Counted from the stretch's first letter, positions 53,651-62,843 are shown. The stretch is DNA of 64,000 nucleotides from Arenibacter antarcticus (GCF_041320605.1 NZ_CP166679.1:4574001-4638000); one strand, 5' to 3'. Notes: a model not told the origin generated them from the letters alone. Numbers and translations: made by a program.

Positions 53651-56077
53651 ATGAAAATATCGTATAACTGGTTAAAACAGTTTTTAAAAATTGACTGGGA
53701 TTCTCAAAAGACAGCGGAATTATTAACAGACTTAGGTTTAGAGGTTGAGGGTATTTCCGCTTTCGAATCCATTAAAGGTGGGCTAAAGGGAATTGTGGTA
53801 GGTGAAGTAATGACCTGCATAAAACACCCTAATGCAGATAAATTAAAATTGACAACGGTAGATATTGGTCTAGAACAACCCTTACAAATTGTTTGTGGAG
53901 CCCCCAATGTTGCTGTTGGCCAGAAAGTACCGGTAGCCACAATAGGGACCACATTATATACCAAAGAAGGCGAAGCCTGGGTTATAAAGAAAGGGAAAAT
54001 TAGAGGGGAAGAGAGCCATGGAATGATATGTGCGGAAGATGAACTTGGTATTGGGGAAGGACATGAAGGCATTTTGGTGCTTTCTGATACCCTAAAGCCA
54101 GGAACCCTTTGCTCAGAGATATTTGACGTGGAAAACGATGAGGTTTTTGAAATTGGCCTTACTCCCAATCGTGCCGATGCCATGAGTCATTTTGGTGTTG
54201 CTAGGGACCTTAAAGCTGGTTTTAAGCAGAAAGACATTCATAAGGAATTAATTACGCCCCCCATTTCTAATTTCAATATCATTAATAGATCTTTAAAGAT
54301 CGATGTTGAGGTAGAAAAAAGTGAGTTAGCACCAAGGTATTGCGGAATTACAATTAGTAACCTTATAGTACAACCCTCACCAGATTGGTTAAAAAATAGA
54401 TTAAGGGCAATAGGTATCACCCCAAAGAACAACGTAGTGGATGCCACCAATTACGTATTGCACGAATTGGGACAACCATTACATGCCTTTGATGCTGCTA
54501 AAATAAAAGGCAATAAAATCATCGTTAAAACGCTCCCCAAAGGCACCAAATTTACAACCTTAGACGGTGTTGAAAGAACCTTGAGCGAAGAGGACCTCAT
54601 GATTTGCGATACCGAAAAACCACTGTGTATTGCAGGTGTTTTTGGGGGTGAAAATTCTGGAGTTACAGAATATACTAATAGTATTTTCCTTGAAAGCGCA
54701 TTTTTTAACCCCGTTAGTGTCCGTAAAACTGCCAAAAGACACGGACTAAGTACCGATGCTTCCTTTAGATTTGAAAGAGGGATTGATATAGACAATGTAG
54801 AATATTGCTTAAAACGAGCTGCATTATTGATCCACGAAATCACCGGAGGTGATGTCACTTCAGACATCGTGGACATTTATCCAAAGAAAAAGGACGACTA
54901 CCATGTATTCCTGACCTTTGACAAAATCAATAAATTAATCGGTCAAGATATACCTAAGGACACCATAAAATCTATTTTAGCCTCGCTAGACATCAAGGTA
55001 AAAAACGTTACAGAGTCCGGGTTGGGACTATCCATTCCTTTCTATAGGGTAGATGTACAACGAGAAGTAGACGTAATTGAGGAAATACTACGTATATTCG
55101 GCTATAACAATGTAGAGTTCACAGAAAAACTCAACGCTTCTATTGCCCCGACATCCAAATTTGAGGATTATAAGATTCAAAATATCATAGGTGATTTACT
55201 GGCTGCCAAAGGATTTAACGAGATATTAGCCAACAGTCTTACCTCTCCCCTTTATAATAAATTAACAGCGGATATAAAAGAGGAACAAACCATTAGCATG
55301 CTCAATCCTCTAAGCACCGATCTTTCGGTTATGAGACAATCCATGCTTTTCACTGGGTTGGAGGCTGTAGAGCATAATACCAATAGAAGAATGCACAATC
55401 TTAAATTCTTCGAATTTGGTAAAACATACCACCAATATCCAGAAAATAGAGAAGAAAAAAAGCATTTAAGTCTTGTTGTTACCGGAAACAGAGCAGAAGA
55501 CAACTGGACCACCCCCACCAAAAAATCGGACTTCTTTTATCTGAAATCCATTGTGGTTAGTATTTTGACCAGATTGGGCCTTCCAGAATTCCAATCAGAA
55601 CCCACTGACAGAACTATTTTCTCCGAAGGAATCAGCCTAAAAATCGAAGGTCATGAAATTGTGTCACTGGGAATAGTTGAAAAATCTGTAGCAACAGAAT
55701 TCGATATTAAGGAAGAAGTGCTTTATGCCGATTTTAATTGGGATACTATTTTGGAATTGATTCTAAACAATCAAATTGTTTTTAAGGAAATTACGAAGTA
55801 CCCTGAGGTAAAACGCGATTACGCTTTGTTAGTTAACGAAAATATAAGCTTTAAACAGATTTATGATATCGCTTTGCAAACTGAAAATAATTTCCTAAAG
55901 AGTGTAAATCTATTTGATGTTTACACTGGGAAAAGTCTGCCCGATGGCAAGAAATCATATGCGGTAAGTTACACCTTGCGCAATGAGGAAGCTACATTGA
56001 CAGACAAGCAAATAGATGGTATTATGAATAAATTACTAAAGCGATACCAAGAAGATCTAGGAGCAGAACTTAGATAG
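53651..56077 (+). CDS. pheT: Phenylalanyl-tRNA synthetase, beta subunit
   Basis: 808 residues, full length. It starts MKISYNWLKQFLKIDWD. A tRNA-binding OB domain at about 40-150 contains HPNADKLKLTTVD and GAPNV. B3/B4 with the editing site runs about 210-390; the B5 domain is at about 405-475; the C-terminal anticodon-binding FDX-ACB domain (YPEVKRDYALLVNENISF) spans about 716-808. It forms an alpha2-beta2 enzyme with PheS to charge tRNA-Phe and edit misacylated tyrosine. pheS is not adjacent. An exact housekeeping promoter precedes it. It ends 4 bp before the convergent fasciclin gene. Confidence 0.96.
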   Translation: MKISYNWLKQFLKIDWDSQKTAELLTDLGLEVEGISAFESIKGGLKGIVVGEVMTCIKHPNADKLKLTTVDIGLEQPLQIVCGAPNVAVGQKVPVATIGTTLYTKEGEAWVIKKGKIRGEESHGMICAEDELGIGEGHEGILVLSDTLKPGTLCSEIFDVENDEVFEIGLTPNRADAMSHFGVARDLKAGFKQKDIHKELITPPISNFNIINRSLKIDVEVEKSELAPRYCGITISNLIVQPSPDWLKNRLRAIGITPKNNVVDATNYVLHELGQPLHAFDAAKIKGNKIIVKTLPKGTKFTTLDGVERTLSEEDLMICDTEKPLCIAGVFGGENSGVTEYTNSIFLESAFFNPVSVRKTAKRHGLSTDASFRFERGIDIDNVEYCLKRAALLIHEITGGDVTSDIVDIYPKKKDDYHVFLTFDKINKLIGQDIPKDTIKSILASLDIKVKNVTESGLGLSIPFYRVDVQREVDVIEEILRIFGYNNVEFTEKLNASIAPTSKFEDYKIQNIIGDLLAAKGFNEILANSLTSPLYNKLTADIKEEQTISMLNPLSTDLSVMRQSMLFTGLEAVEHNTNRRMHNLKFFEFGKTYHQYPENREEKKHLSLVVTGNRAEDNWTTPTKKSDFFYLKSIVVSILTRLGLPEFQSEPTDRTIFSEGISLKIEGHEIVSLGIVEKSVATEFDIKEEVLYADFNWDTILELILNNQIVFKEITKYPEVKRDYALLVNENISFKQIYDIALQTENNFLKSVNLFDVYTGKSLPDGKKSYAVSYTLRNEEATLTDKQIDGIMNKLLKRYQEDLGAELR

Positions 56078-56081
56078 ACTC

Positions 56082-56618
56082 CTAAAGCATTTCAGGCAGG
56101 ATAACAGCGTCAATTTTGTGGATCACACCGTTTCTTTGGTTAAAATCTGCAGTAGTTATTTTGGCGCTGTTGCCAAATTGATCCGTTAAGACAATGTCTA
56201 ACCCATGCATGGATGCAAATATTTTATTGCCCTGCACAGTTGTAAAACTAGCCTTCCCATTACCCCTACTCATTGCCAATAACATTTTTGAAGCGGTAAG
56301 GTTGCCTGCAACCATATGATAGGTTAAAAGAGAAAATAGCTCTTTTCTATTTTCCGGCTGCAAAAGCACCTTCATTTTGTTCTTGGACATCTTTGCAAAA
56401 GCCTTATCTGAGGGGGCAAATACGGTAAACGGCCCATCTTCATTTAATATTTGCTCCAAATCAGCTGCTTTTACCGCCTGCAACAATGTACTGTAACCAG
56501 ATTCCGAGGTACTTTCTAAAATGGAGTTTTTACGGAGCTGTTTGTTTGATGATATCTGCGCATGGCCATATAAGACCACGAAGAAAAGTAGGACAAAAAA
56601 GGAGGCAACAGTTTTCAT
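56082..56618 (-). CDS. Secreted fasciclin (FAS1) domain protein
   Basis: 178 residues. The signal peptide is MKTVASFFVLLFFVVLYGHAQ. One FAS1 domain covers about residues 38-176, with the H1-motif-like FTVFAPSDKAFAKM near 68-81 and the H2-type GVIHKIDAVILP at the end. FAS1 domains mediate adhesion or carbohydrate contacts on the cell surface. A single domain without an anchor is typical of Bacteroidota. It faces the end of pheT closely, so transcription from one could interfere with the other. Confidence 0.9.
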   Translation of the reverse strand: MKTVASFFVLLFFVVLYGHAQISSNKQLRKNSILESTSESGYSTLLQAVKAADLEQILNEDGPFTVFAPSDKAFAKMSKNKMKVLLQPENRKELFSLLTYHMVAGNLTASKMLLAMSRGNGKASFTTVQGNKIFASMHGLDIVLTDQFGNSAKITTADFNQRNGVIHKIDAVILPEML

Positions 56619-56871
56619 AAGATTCAGGGCTTGAATTTACAAAATCATCGACGAACGGTAGATTTATTCGGCAATATACAATAATGAGTGTACTTAATGG
56701 GAAATCTCTTCTATATTAGGCCGTTATCTAACAAAAAATTAACACTAGCAATCCCTTAAACGTACATTTCAAAGGGTAATAGACTTCATTATTTTTTAAT
56801 AATTTATGAATTACGAAGTAATTTGGAATCCATAATTTATTAACTTTATAAGCATTGCAAAAAAAAGGACC

Positions 56872-57591
56872 ATGTTATTGCAAAAAACCAACATTCAGAA
56901 AAAACTTATCCTTGCAAAACAAAAGGATAATTCGTCTGAATTTTTAATGCAAGAGGTTTTTGACATCCTCAAAGAAGTAGATACTACACAAAAAAGGATT
57001 GTACAAAACTTGACGGTCAGGTCTCCAAAAGTTGTCAATCATTTTGATTTTAATCGATTAGAAACTTCAGAGATTTATCATATAAGTCATATTAAGAAAA
57101 TTGCGATAAACTATAGGCTTCGGTTTCTGGATTCTCATTATTTTAAAGGCGTGATTCCCAATGAAGCCATTTCAAAAATCCGAAGTTTAGAAAAAGCACA
57201 TGGAATGGAACTCCAGGGTTTCAAAATTCTTGCCCCTTCAAAACTCTTTAAACTAGAGGATCGGGACGATCCCATTTTATTTGCACCAATTGATAACGAA
57301 TATTACTATTTGATTCATAAATGGGGAAATGACCTTCATCCATTGAGAAAAACACTGATGTGGTCATTTAAGAGCATTGGAAACCTGTTTATCACCGTAG
57401 TAGCCATAAGCTACCTATTAACTTTAATGGTTCCGGATGGCTTGTTATCCAAATCGAGTTCCGTAGCCCAATTTTGGATTATTTTCTTTTTTATGTTTAA
57501 AACCATTGCCGCAATTGTGATATACTATGGCTTTGCCAAAGGCAAAAACTTTAATCATGCTATCTGGAACAACAAATATTTGAAAACATAA
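56872..57591 (+). CDS. Hypothetical membrane protein with two C-terminal helices
   Basis: 239 residues. The first 155 residues are soluble and charged (LQKTNIQKKLILAKQKDN, DTTQKRIVQNLTVRSP), with strand-like segments such as FKILAPSKLFKLEDRDDPILF. Two membrane helices follow near 165-185 and 200-220, joined by a short loop. No family is recognised. A helix pair at the C-terminus with a cytoplasmic domain before it suggests an inner-membrane protein of unknown job. It is convergent with the ABC-F gene; a long hairpin lies between them. Confidence 0.55.
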   Translation: MLLQKTNIQKKLILAKQKDNSSEFLMQEVFDILKEVDTTQKRIVQNLTVRSPKVVNHFDFNRLETSEIYHISHIKKIAINYRLRFLDSHYFKGVIPNEAISKIRSLEKAHGMELQGFKILAPSKLFKLEDRDDPILFAPIDNEYYYLIHKWGNDLHPLRKTLMWSFKSIGNLFITVVAISYLLTLMVPDGLLSKSSSVAQFWIIFFFMFKTIAAIVIYYGFAKGKNFNHAIWNNKYLKT

Positions 57592-57634
57592 TAAGGCTGT
57601 ATATCCTTGGATTGAAATTCTGAAAAACAAGAAA

Positions 57635-57699
57635 TCTTTATCCTTTCACCCTTTGTATCTCCTTACGGATATACAAAATTAGGGATCAAAGGATAAAGA
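57635..57699. terminator. Long two-part hairpin between convergent genes
   Basis: TCTTTATCCTTT (57635-57646) pairs exactly with AAAGGATAAAGA (57688-57699). Inside it TTTGTATCTCC (57652-57662) pairs with GGATATACAAA (57667-57677) with one mismatch around a TTAC loop, plus CCC/GGG in between. It lies between the ends of two convergent genes and can serve both as terminator, although the flanking T runs are modest. Confidence 0.6.
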
Positions 57700-57768
57700 C
57701 TTTATAATTTTCCTGAAGGCGACCACCGGCACACCAAGAGGACTTTCCGAAAATCTTAGCTCGAATGA

Positions 57769-59397
57769 TTATACCGTAACCGAGTACATTTTATTTCGCT
57801 GTTCCTTGATAGTTTTGTCGGACATGTATTCATCGAAGGATAAATAACGATCTATACAACCTTTGGGTGTCAATTCTATTACCCTATTCGCCACAGTTTC
57901 CGCAAATTCATGATCATGGGTAGTGAACATTACTGTTCCTTTAAAGTTTTTCAAGGAATTGTTAAATGTAGTAATACTCTCCAGATCCAAGTGATTGGTA
58001 GGTTCATCCAACATAAGCACATTGGCCCTCATCAACATCATCCTACTTAACATACACCTCACCTTTTCCCCTCCAGAAAGTACGGTACATTTTTTCAGGG
58101 CTTCTTCTCCACTAAAGAGCATTTTCCCCAAAAAGCCCCTAATACTAACTTCTTCGCGCTCTTCTTCAGTTTTAGCCCATTGCCTCAACCAATCTACCAA
58201 GTTGATGTTTTCATTAAAATATTTGGAGTTATCTGCCGGTAAATAGGAATGATTGGTGGTTATCCCCCATTGAAATTCCCCATCATCGGCTTTACGGTTA
58301 TCGTTTAGAATTTCATAAAAGGCAGATGTTGCCCTAGAATCTCTTGAAATTATTGCAACCTTATCGCCTTTTGCCAGATTAATATTGATGTCTTGAAACA
58401 AAATTTCTCCTTCCTCAGTTTTAGCCGAAAGCTTCTCCACATTCAATATTTGATCACCAGCTTCTCTTTCCCTATCAAAGATTATTGCAGGATACCTTCT
58501 ACTAGACGGCTTTATATCTTCAATCTTCAACTTAGAAAGCATCTTTTTTCTAGAAGTTGCTTGTTTACTCTTCGCCACGTTTGCGCTAAATCGCTGAATG
58601 AATTCCTGTAATTCCTTAGCTTTTTCCTCTGACTTTTTATTTTGTTGCGCCCTTTGTCTGGCTGCCAATTGACTACTTTCATACCAGAAAGTATAATTCC
58701 CCGAGTAAAGGTTCATTTTACTGAAATCTATATCCGCTATATGAGTACATACAGCATCTAAAAAGTGCCTATCGTGAGAAACAACAATTACGGTATTTTC
58801 GTAATCCGCTAGAAAATTTTCCAGCCAGTTTATTGTCTCGTAATCCAAGTCGTTGGTAGGTTCATCCATAATCAGGACATCTGGATTACCAAACAATGCT
58901 TGTGCCAACAACACCCGCACCTTTAGCTTGGAATCCACATCGGCCATAGTGGTATTGTGTAGTACTTCTGCAATTCCCAAATTGGACAGCATAGCGGCAG
59001 CATTACTATCGGCGTTCCATCCGTTCATTTCCTCAAACTGAACCTGCAATTCCCCTATCCGATCCGCATTTTCATCACTGTAATCAGCATAAAGCGCATC
59101 TATTTCCTGTTTGATCTTAAACAATGGCTTGTTTCCCATAACCACACTTTCCAAGACCGTATTCTCATCATAGGCGTTGTGGTTCTGTTCTAGGATGGAC
59201 ATCCGTTTTCCGGGCTCCAAATGTACCTGTCCCGAGGTAGGATCAATCTGCCCTGACAAGATTCTTAAGAAAGTGGACTTACCTGCGCCATTGGCACCAA
59301 TAACACCATAACAATTACCTTGGGTAAACGAAACGTTTACTTCGTCAAAAAGGATTCGTTTTCCAAATTGTACAGATAAGTTTGATACTGATAGCAT
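57769..59397 (-). CDS. ABC-F family ATPase, YbiT-like
   Basis: 542 residues with two ATP-binding domains and no membrane segment. Domain 1 has Walker A GANGAGKST (about 34-42) and Walker B DEPTNDLD. Domain 2 has the signature LSGGEKVR and DEPTNHLD, but its Walker A region reads AIISRDSRATSAF, lacking the glycines and lysine. The signature of domain 1 is also degenerate (VDSKLKVR). ABC-F proteins bind ribosomes and act on stalled or antibiotic-bound complexes. The YbiT branch is an inference from layout. An exact housekeeping promoter precedes it. Confidence 0.9.
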   Translation of the reverse strand: MLSVSNLSVQFGKRILFDEVNVSFTQGNCYGVIGANGAGKSTFLRILSGQIDPTSGQVHLEPGKRMSILEQNHNAYDENTVLESVVMGNKPLFKIKQEIDALYADYSDENADRIGELQVQFEEMNGWNADSNAAAMLSNLGIAEVLHNTTMADVDSKLKVRVLLAQALFGNPDVLIMDEPTNDLDYETINWLENFLADYENTVIVVSHDRHFLDAVCTHIADIDFSKMNLYSGNYTFWYESSQLAARQRAQQNKKSEEKAKELQEFIQRFSANVAKSKQATSRKKMLSKLKIEDIKPSSRRYPAIIFDREREAGDQILNVEKLSAKTEEGEILFQDININLAKGDKVAIISRDSRATSAFYEILNDNRKADDGEFQWGITTNHSYLPADNSKYFNENINLVDWLRQWAKTEEEREEVSIRGFLGKMLFSGEEALKKCTVLSGGEKVRCMLSRMMLMRANVLMLDEPTNHLDLESITTFNNSLKNFKGTVMFTTHDHEFAETVANRVIELTPKGCIDRYLSFDEYMSDKTIKEQRNKMYSVTV

Positions 59398-59419
59398 AAA
59401 AGAAGATTTAAATTTTGTG

Positions 59420-59451
59420 CAAAAATAACGAAAATTACCCCTTCAAACCAA
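59420..59451 (-). promoter_or_regulatory. Housekeeping promoter of the ABC-F gene
   Basis: On the minus strand: TTG (plus 59449-59451), 21 nt, TATTTTTG (plus 59420-59427), matching the Bacteroidota consensus. The start of transcription would be about 20 nt before the ATG. Confidence 0.75.
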
Positions 59452-59570
59452 GTATATTGTCATCGCATTACCCCCCACTTTACGGAGTATAGGAGATATT
59501 TAACTCACTATTAACAGCCATTATCTATGGAGTTTGTTAGATTTGTTCACAATAAAGTTGCTATTCGCAT

Positions 59571-60959
59571 ATGAATAAACCTTTACTCTACGCTTTTATA
59601 CTTGCTTTTGTAAGTTGTGGTACAAAAGTTAAAAAGTCCCCAAACGTATTCTTTGCTGGTGAAATAGTCAACCCAACGAGTGAATATGTGGTGCTTTTTA
59701 AGAACGAAGTTATTATTGATTCCGCAAAATTGGATAGCGATAACAGATTCTCCATCCGATTGGATTCTGCTGTTGAAGGTTTATATCACTTTGATCATCA
59801 TCCCGAGTTACAGTACATTTACCTAGAGCAGGGCGACAGCCTGATGATTCGATTAAATACCGAAGACTTTGACGAATCTCTTATATTCTCTGGTAGAGGG
59901 GAAGAAATAAACAATTTTCTACTGGATATGTTTTTGAGCACTGAAGAAGAACTTCCTCTAATCTATTCTTATTCCCATCTTCAACCTGCCCAATTTGATC
60001 ATAAAATAGATTCCCTACAGGATTTAAAAACCAGCGCACTTAAGGAATTGCGCAAAGAGGTGGATCTTTCCAACAATGCTATATTAATTGCACAGGCAAG
60101 TATCATCTACAATTACTATACCTATAAAGAGAAATACCCGTTTTGGAATAGGCGGATCACCGGTGAAAAAGCTATCCCCGATTTAGACGAGAAATTTTAT
60201 GATTATAGAAAAACGCTCGATTACAACATTGACGAACTTGCCTATCACCGCTATTACTACAATTTCTTAAAAACCCATTTTGACAACCTATCTTATATGC
60301 ACTGTGTAACGGGTTGCCATGTAAAACATTTGGAAGTTGTTAGCAACAAACTTCATTTTAATCAGCATAAATTAAAATTGATAGACAGCTTAGTGAATAC
60401 AAAAAATCTTAGGGACAACCTATTTAGGAGCGTTGCCATAGATTATCTCCTAAATGTTCACGATAGCGAAGAAAATAACAATGAATTTATTGCCGATTTT
60501 AAAAAGTATTCTCCCAACAATAGACATATAAAAGAAATAGAAGCGGTTTACCAAGGCGTGAAAAATATGCAACCGGGCAAGAAATTACCAGAAATACTAG
60601 TGATGGATAGCGGAGGCAATAAAATAGCTCTTCAGGATATTGCCGAGAATGATACGAATACCGTTTTCTATTTCTGGTCCGGGACCCAAAAGCTGCATTT
60701 TGAGAATATCAGCCGAAGGGTAAATCAACTTAAAAAGATTAAGCCTAAATTTACTTTTATAGGGATTAATTGCAATACCGAAATGAAACGTTGGCAATCT
60801 ATGTTAATTACCAATCAATTGGATTTAGACTATCAGTACCGGACCGATGATTTTGAAAATTTAAAAAACAATTTAGTAATAGGCGGACTCAATAAAGGCA
60901 TAATAACCAAGGACGGTCTTATTGTAGATGCATTTGCCGATCTCTACAGCAGCTTTTAA
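59571..60959 (+). CDS. Lipoprotein with degenerate thioredoxin-like domain
   Basis: 462 residues. Lipoprotein signal MNKPLLYAFILAFVSC (Cys16). Residues about 25-120 resemble the DUF4369-type N-terminal domain of TlpA-like proteins (SAKLDSDNRFSIRLDS, YIYLEQGDSLMIRL). Residues about 120-325 are helical. The end (about 330-455) follows the thioredoxin order, but the active-site segment is VFYFWSGTQKLHFEN, without the CxxC. The fold is inferred from the strand pattern and IGINCNTEMKRWQSML. It is therefore unlikely to be a disulfide reductase; a binding or scaffold role is possible. Confidence 0.7.
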   Translation: MNKPLLYAFILAFVSCGTKVKKSPNVFFAGEIVNPTSEYVVLFKNEVIIDSAKLDSDNRFSIRLDSAVEGLYHFDHHPELQYIYLEQGDSLMIRLNTEDFDESLIFSGRGEEINNFLLDMFLSTEEELPLIYSYSHLQPAQFDHKIDSLQDLKTSALKELRKEVDLSNNAILIAQASIIYNYYTYKEKYPFWNRRITGEKAIPDLDEKFYDYRKTLDYNIDELAYHRYYYNFLKTHFDNLSYMHCVTGCHVKHLEVVSNKLHFNQHKLKLIDSLVNTKNLRDNLFRSVAIDYLLNVHDSEENNNEFIADFKKYSPNNRHIKEIEAVYQGVKNMQPGKKLPEILVMDSGGNKIALQDIAENDTNTVFYFWSGTQKLHFENISRRVNQLKKIKPKFTFIGINCNTEMKRWQSMLITNQLDLDYQYRTDDFENLKNNLVIGGLNKGIITKDGLIVDAFADLYSSF

Positions 60960-60985
60960 ACCTCGTAATGGTAGTTTAAGCATTT

Positions 60986-61035
60986 GCAAATAAAATAGCC
61001 TCGCAACCAAATGGTCACGAGGCTATTTTATTTGC
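60986..61035. terminator. Bidirectional intrinsic terminator
   Basis: An 18-bp perfect stem (60986-61003 with 61018-61035) contains GCCTCG/CGAGGC next to A/T runs that act as U tracts in either direction. The 14-nt loop can pair further (ACC/GGT). It lies between the convergent lipoprotein and transaldolase-like genes. Confidence 0.92.
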
Positions 61036-61052
61036 TTAGTTAGCGGAAGAGA

Positions 61053-61706
61053 TTAATTCCCCTTTTGGTAATCTTCCAAGAATTTAGCCAATCCACTATC
61101 GGTTAATGGATGCTTTAGCAAACCTTCTATAGAAGACAACGCACCGGTCATTACATCAGCACCAATTTTGGCACAATCTATTATATGCATTGTATGCCTA
61201 ATAGAAGCTGCCAATATCTCAGTTTTAAAACCATAATTATCATAGATAAGTCTAATTTCAGAAATCAGATTCAGACCATCCGTAGAAATATCGTCTAACC
61301 TACCGATAAAAGGAGAAACATATGACGCTCCAGCTTTTGCTGCAAGCAAAGCCTGACCAGCAGAAAACACCAAAGTACAATTGGTCCTTATCCCCTTATC
61401 AGAAAAATATTTAATAGCTTTTATACCATCTTTAATCATGGGAATCTTAACCACGATCTGTTCGTGCAATTCCGCTAATTCTTCACCTTCCTTGATCATG
61501 GATTCTAGGTCGGTCGATATAACTTCTGCAGAAACATCTCCATCCACAATGTTACAGATATCTACATAGTGCTTTAATATATTATTCCTTCCAGTGATCC
61601 CCTCTTTTGCCATTAGTGATGGATTGGTAGTTACCCCATCCAATACCCCTAATTCTTGGGCTTCTTTTATTTGCGCTAAGTTTGCCGTGTCAATAAAAAA
61701 CTTCAT
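61053..61706 (-). CDS. Transaldolase / fructose-6-phosphate aldolase-like protein
   Basis: 217 residues, the short form. It starts MKFFIDTANLAQIKEAQELG and contains DGVTTNPSLMAKEG, the Schiff-base lysine region VVKIPMIKDG (Lys near residue 86) and the late ASIRHTMHIIDCAKIGADVMTG. This subfamily includes both small transaldolases (TalB-like short forms) and fructose-6-phosphate aldolase; which activity applies cannot be told here. The usual role is in the non-oxidative pentose phosphate pathway. A shared terminator follows it at 60986-61035. Confidence 0.92.
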   Translation of the reverse strand: MKFFIDTANLAQIKEAQELGVLDGVTTNPSLMAKEGITGRNNILKHYVDICNIVDGDVSAEVISTDLESMIKEGEELAELHEQIVVKIPMIKDGIKAIKYFSDKGIRTNCTLVFSAGQALLAAKAGASYVSPFIGRLDDISTDGLNLISEIRLIYDNYGFKTEILAASIRHTMHIIDCAKIGADVMTGALSSIEGLLKHPLTDSGLAKFLEDYQKGN

Positions 61707-61782
61707 GTTATTCGATTTTTAAAAATTATTAATGCTAAGAACAGGTCCAATATAGACCCAACTATATAAAGGTTATGTAAAA

Positions 61783-62592
61783 TTACAATTTATAATGGTT
61801 CAATAGGAGTTTCTCGTATACTTTGTCCGGTAATATCTTTTTGAGAATCAGGGATATTTTTTGCATAAACTCCCCTACCTTATAATGTACTTTAGGGTTT
61901 TTAGTATTGATTATCTTAAATACCATACGAGCAACAAGCATAGGATCTTTTCCGCTCTCCACATGTTCATCCATCATTTTCAAAGTATTGCCATAAGGTT
62001 CCCTGTAAGGCGACTTCTCCGAAACTGGTGCATGATATCTTCCTGCAGCAATGTTGGTTGCAAAATCTCCAGGAGCTAGATTCGTAAAATGTATCCCAAA
62101 ATCCTTTGTTTCCATTCTTAACGCTTCTGTAACCAATTCTAGGGCTCCTTTGCTTGCCGAATAAATTCCTCTATAAGGCAACCCCATATAACCTGCAATG
62201 GAAGTGATATTGATAATCAGGCCCGATCCTTGTTTCCTCATATAGGGCAAAACTGCCTTGGAAACATGGAGTGGACCATTAAAATTTGTGTCGAATGCTT
62301 TTAGGATTTCTTCGTGTGGTGTTTCTTCTATTGGTCCCGTAATCCCAATTCCGGCATTATTAACCAACACATCTACCCTACCCTCCTTGGCTATAAGTTC
62401 TGTAACCGAACGCTTAACGCTGTCTGGATTTCTAACATCCAATTCCAAAAGATCAAATTCCTTAAAATTGGAATAATTGGTCAAATTCCTGGTAGTTCCA
62501 TACACCTTATATCCCTTAGATTTTAAATAAATCCCAATAGATTTACCAATCCCCGATGAACCACCTGTCACCAGCACTACCTTTTGTTCCAT
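61783..62592 (-). CDS. Short-chain dehydrogenase/reductase
   Basis: About 269 residues from the ATG at 62592, giving MEQKVVLVTGGSSGIGKSIG; an in-frame ATG 7 codons upstream lies before the Rossmann strand and is less likely. The glycine motif TGGSSGIG, NNAGIG, the catalytic Ser in ITSIAG and the YxxxK of YSASKGALE are all present, as in classical SDRs. The C-terminal part has a longer helical tail (KISLILKKILPDKVYEKLLL). Substrate unknown; sequence of this type includes ketoreductases and sterol/fatty-alcohol enzymes. It stands alone between the transaldolase-like gene and the SRP RNA gene. Confidence 0.88.
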   Translation of the reverse strand: MEQKVVLVTGGSSGIGKSIGIYLKSKGYKVYGTTRNLTNYSNFKEFDLLELDVRNPDSVKRSVTELIAKEGRVDVLVNNAGIGITGPIEETPHEEILKAFDTNFNGPLHVSKAVLPYMRKQGSGLIINITSIAGYMGLPYRGIYSASKGALELVTEALRMETKDFGIHFTNLAPGDFATNIAAGRYHAPVSEKSPYREPYGNTLKMMDEHVESGKDPMLVARMVFKIINTKNPKVHYKVGEFMQKISLILKKILPDKVYEKLLLNHYKL

Positions 62593-62708
62593 GTAATTTG
62601 AATAAGACTGCAAATTAACAAATAAAAGAGGAATTAGATTGAGAAGTAGGCTTAAAAATATGGATAACTATCAATCCACATCATTCTCTTAAGCTAAATT
62701 TAGGGTAG

Positions 62709-62812
62709 AAAAAATGGCAAGCTACCTACATCGCACCGCTACAACCATATACCCTTGCTGCGTTCCCACCCTGGGGGATTCTACAGGAGCTGGTCGTGTA
62801 GGACTTGCCGAT
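62709..62812 (-). ncRNA. ffs: Signal recognition particle RNA (4.5S type)
   Basis: The minus-strand sequence contains the universal SRP RNA tip GGGAACGCAGCAAGGG (plus 62752-62767), where Ffh binds. The two ends pair in a long rod: GGCAAG and CCTACA at the 5' side pair with TGTAGG and CTTGCC at the 3' side. CTTGCC is followed by a run of six T (plus 62709-62714), an intrinsic terminator formed with the closing stem. Length is about 100 nt, typical of the small bacterial form. With Ffh it targets membrane and exported proteins to FtsY. The ends are estimated from pairing and promoter position, to within a few bases. Confidence 0.92.
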
Positions 62813-62813
62813 G

Positions 62814-62843
62814 CAAATATACAAACTTTTAATTTTTATGCAA
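62814..62843 (-). promoter_or_regulatory. Housekeeping promoter of the SRP RNA gene
   Basis: On the minus strand TTG (plus 62841-62843), 19 nt, TATATTTG (plus 62814-62821): an exact Bacteroidota housekeeping promoter. It places the RNA 5' end around 62808-62812, just at the base of the rod stem. Confidence 0.85.

Noticed and set aside
53704-54183. Long open frame antisense to pheT
   Set aside because: It lies fully within the strongly coding pheT frame and has no family features; it reflects codon usage on the other strand. The same holds for antisense frames at 29717-30190, 39412-40269 and 17702-18025.
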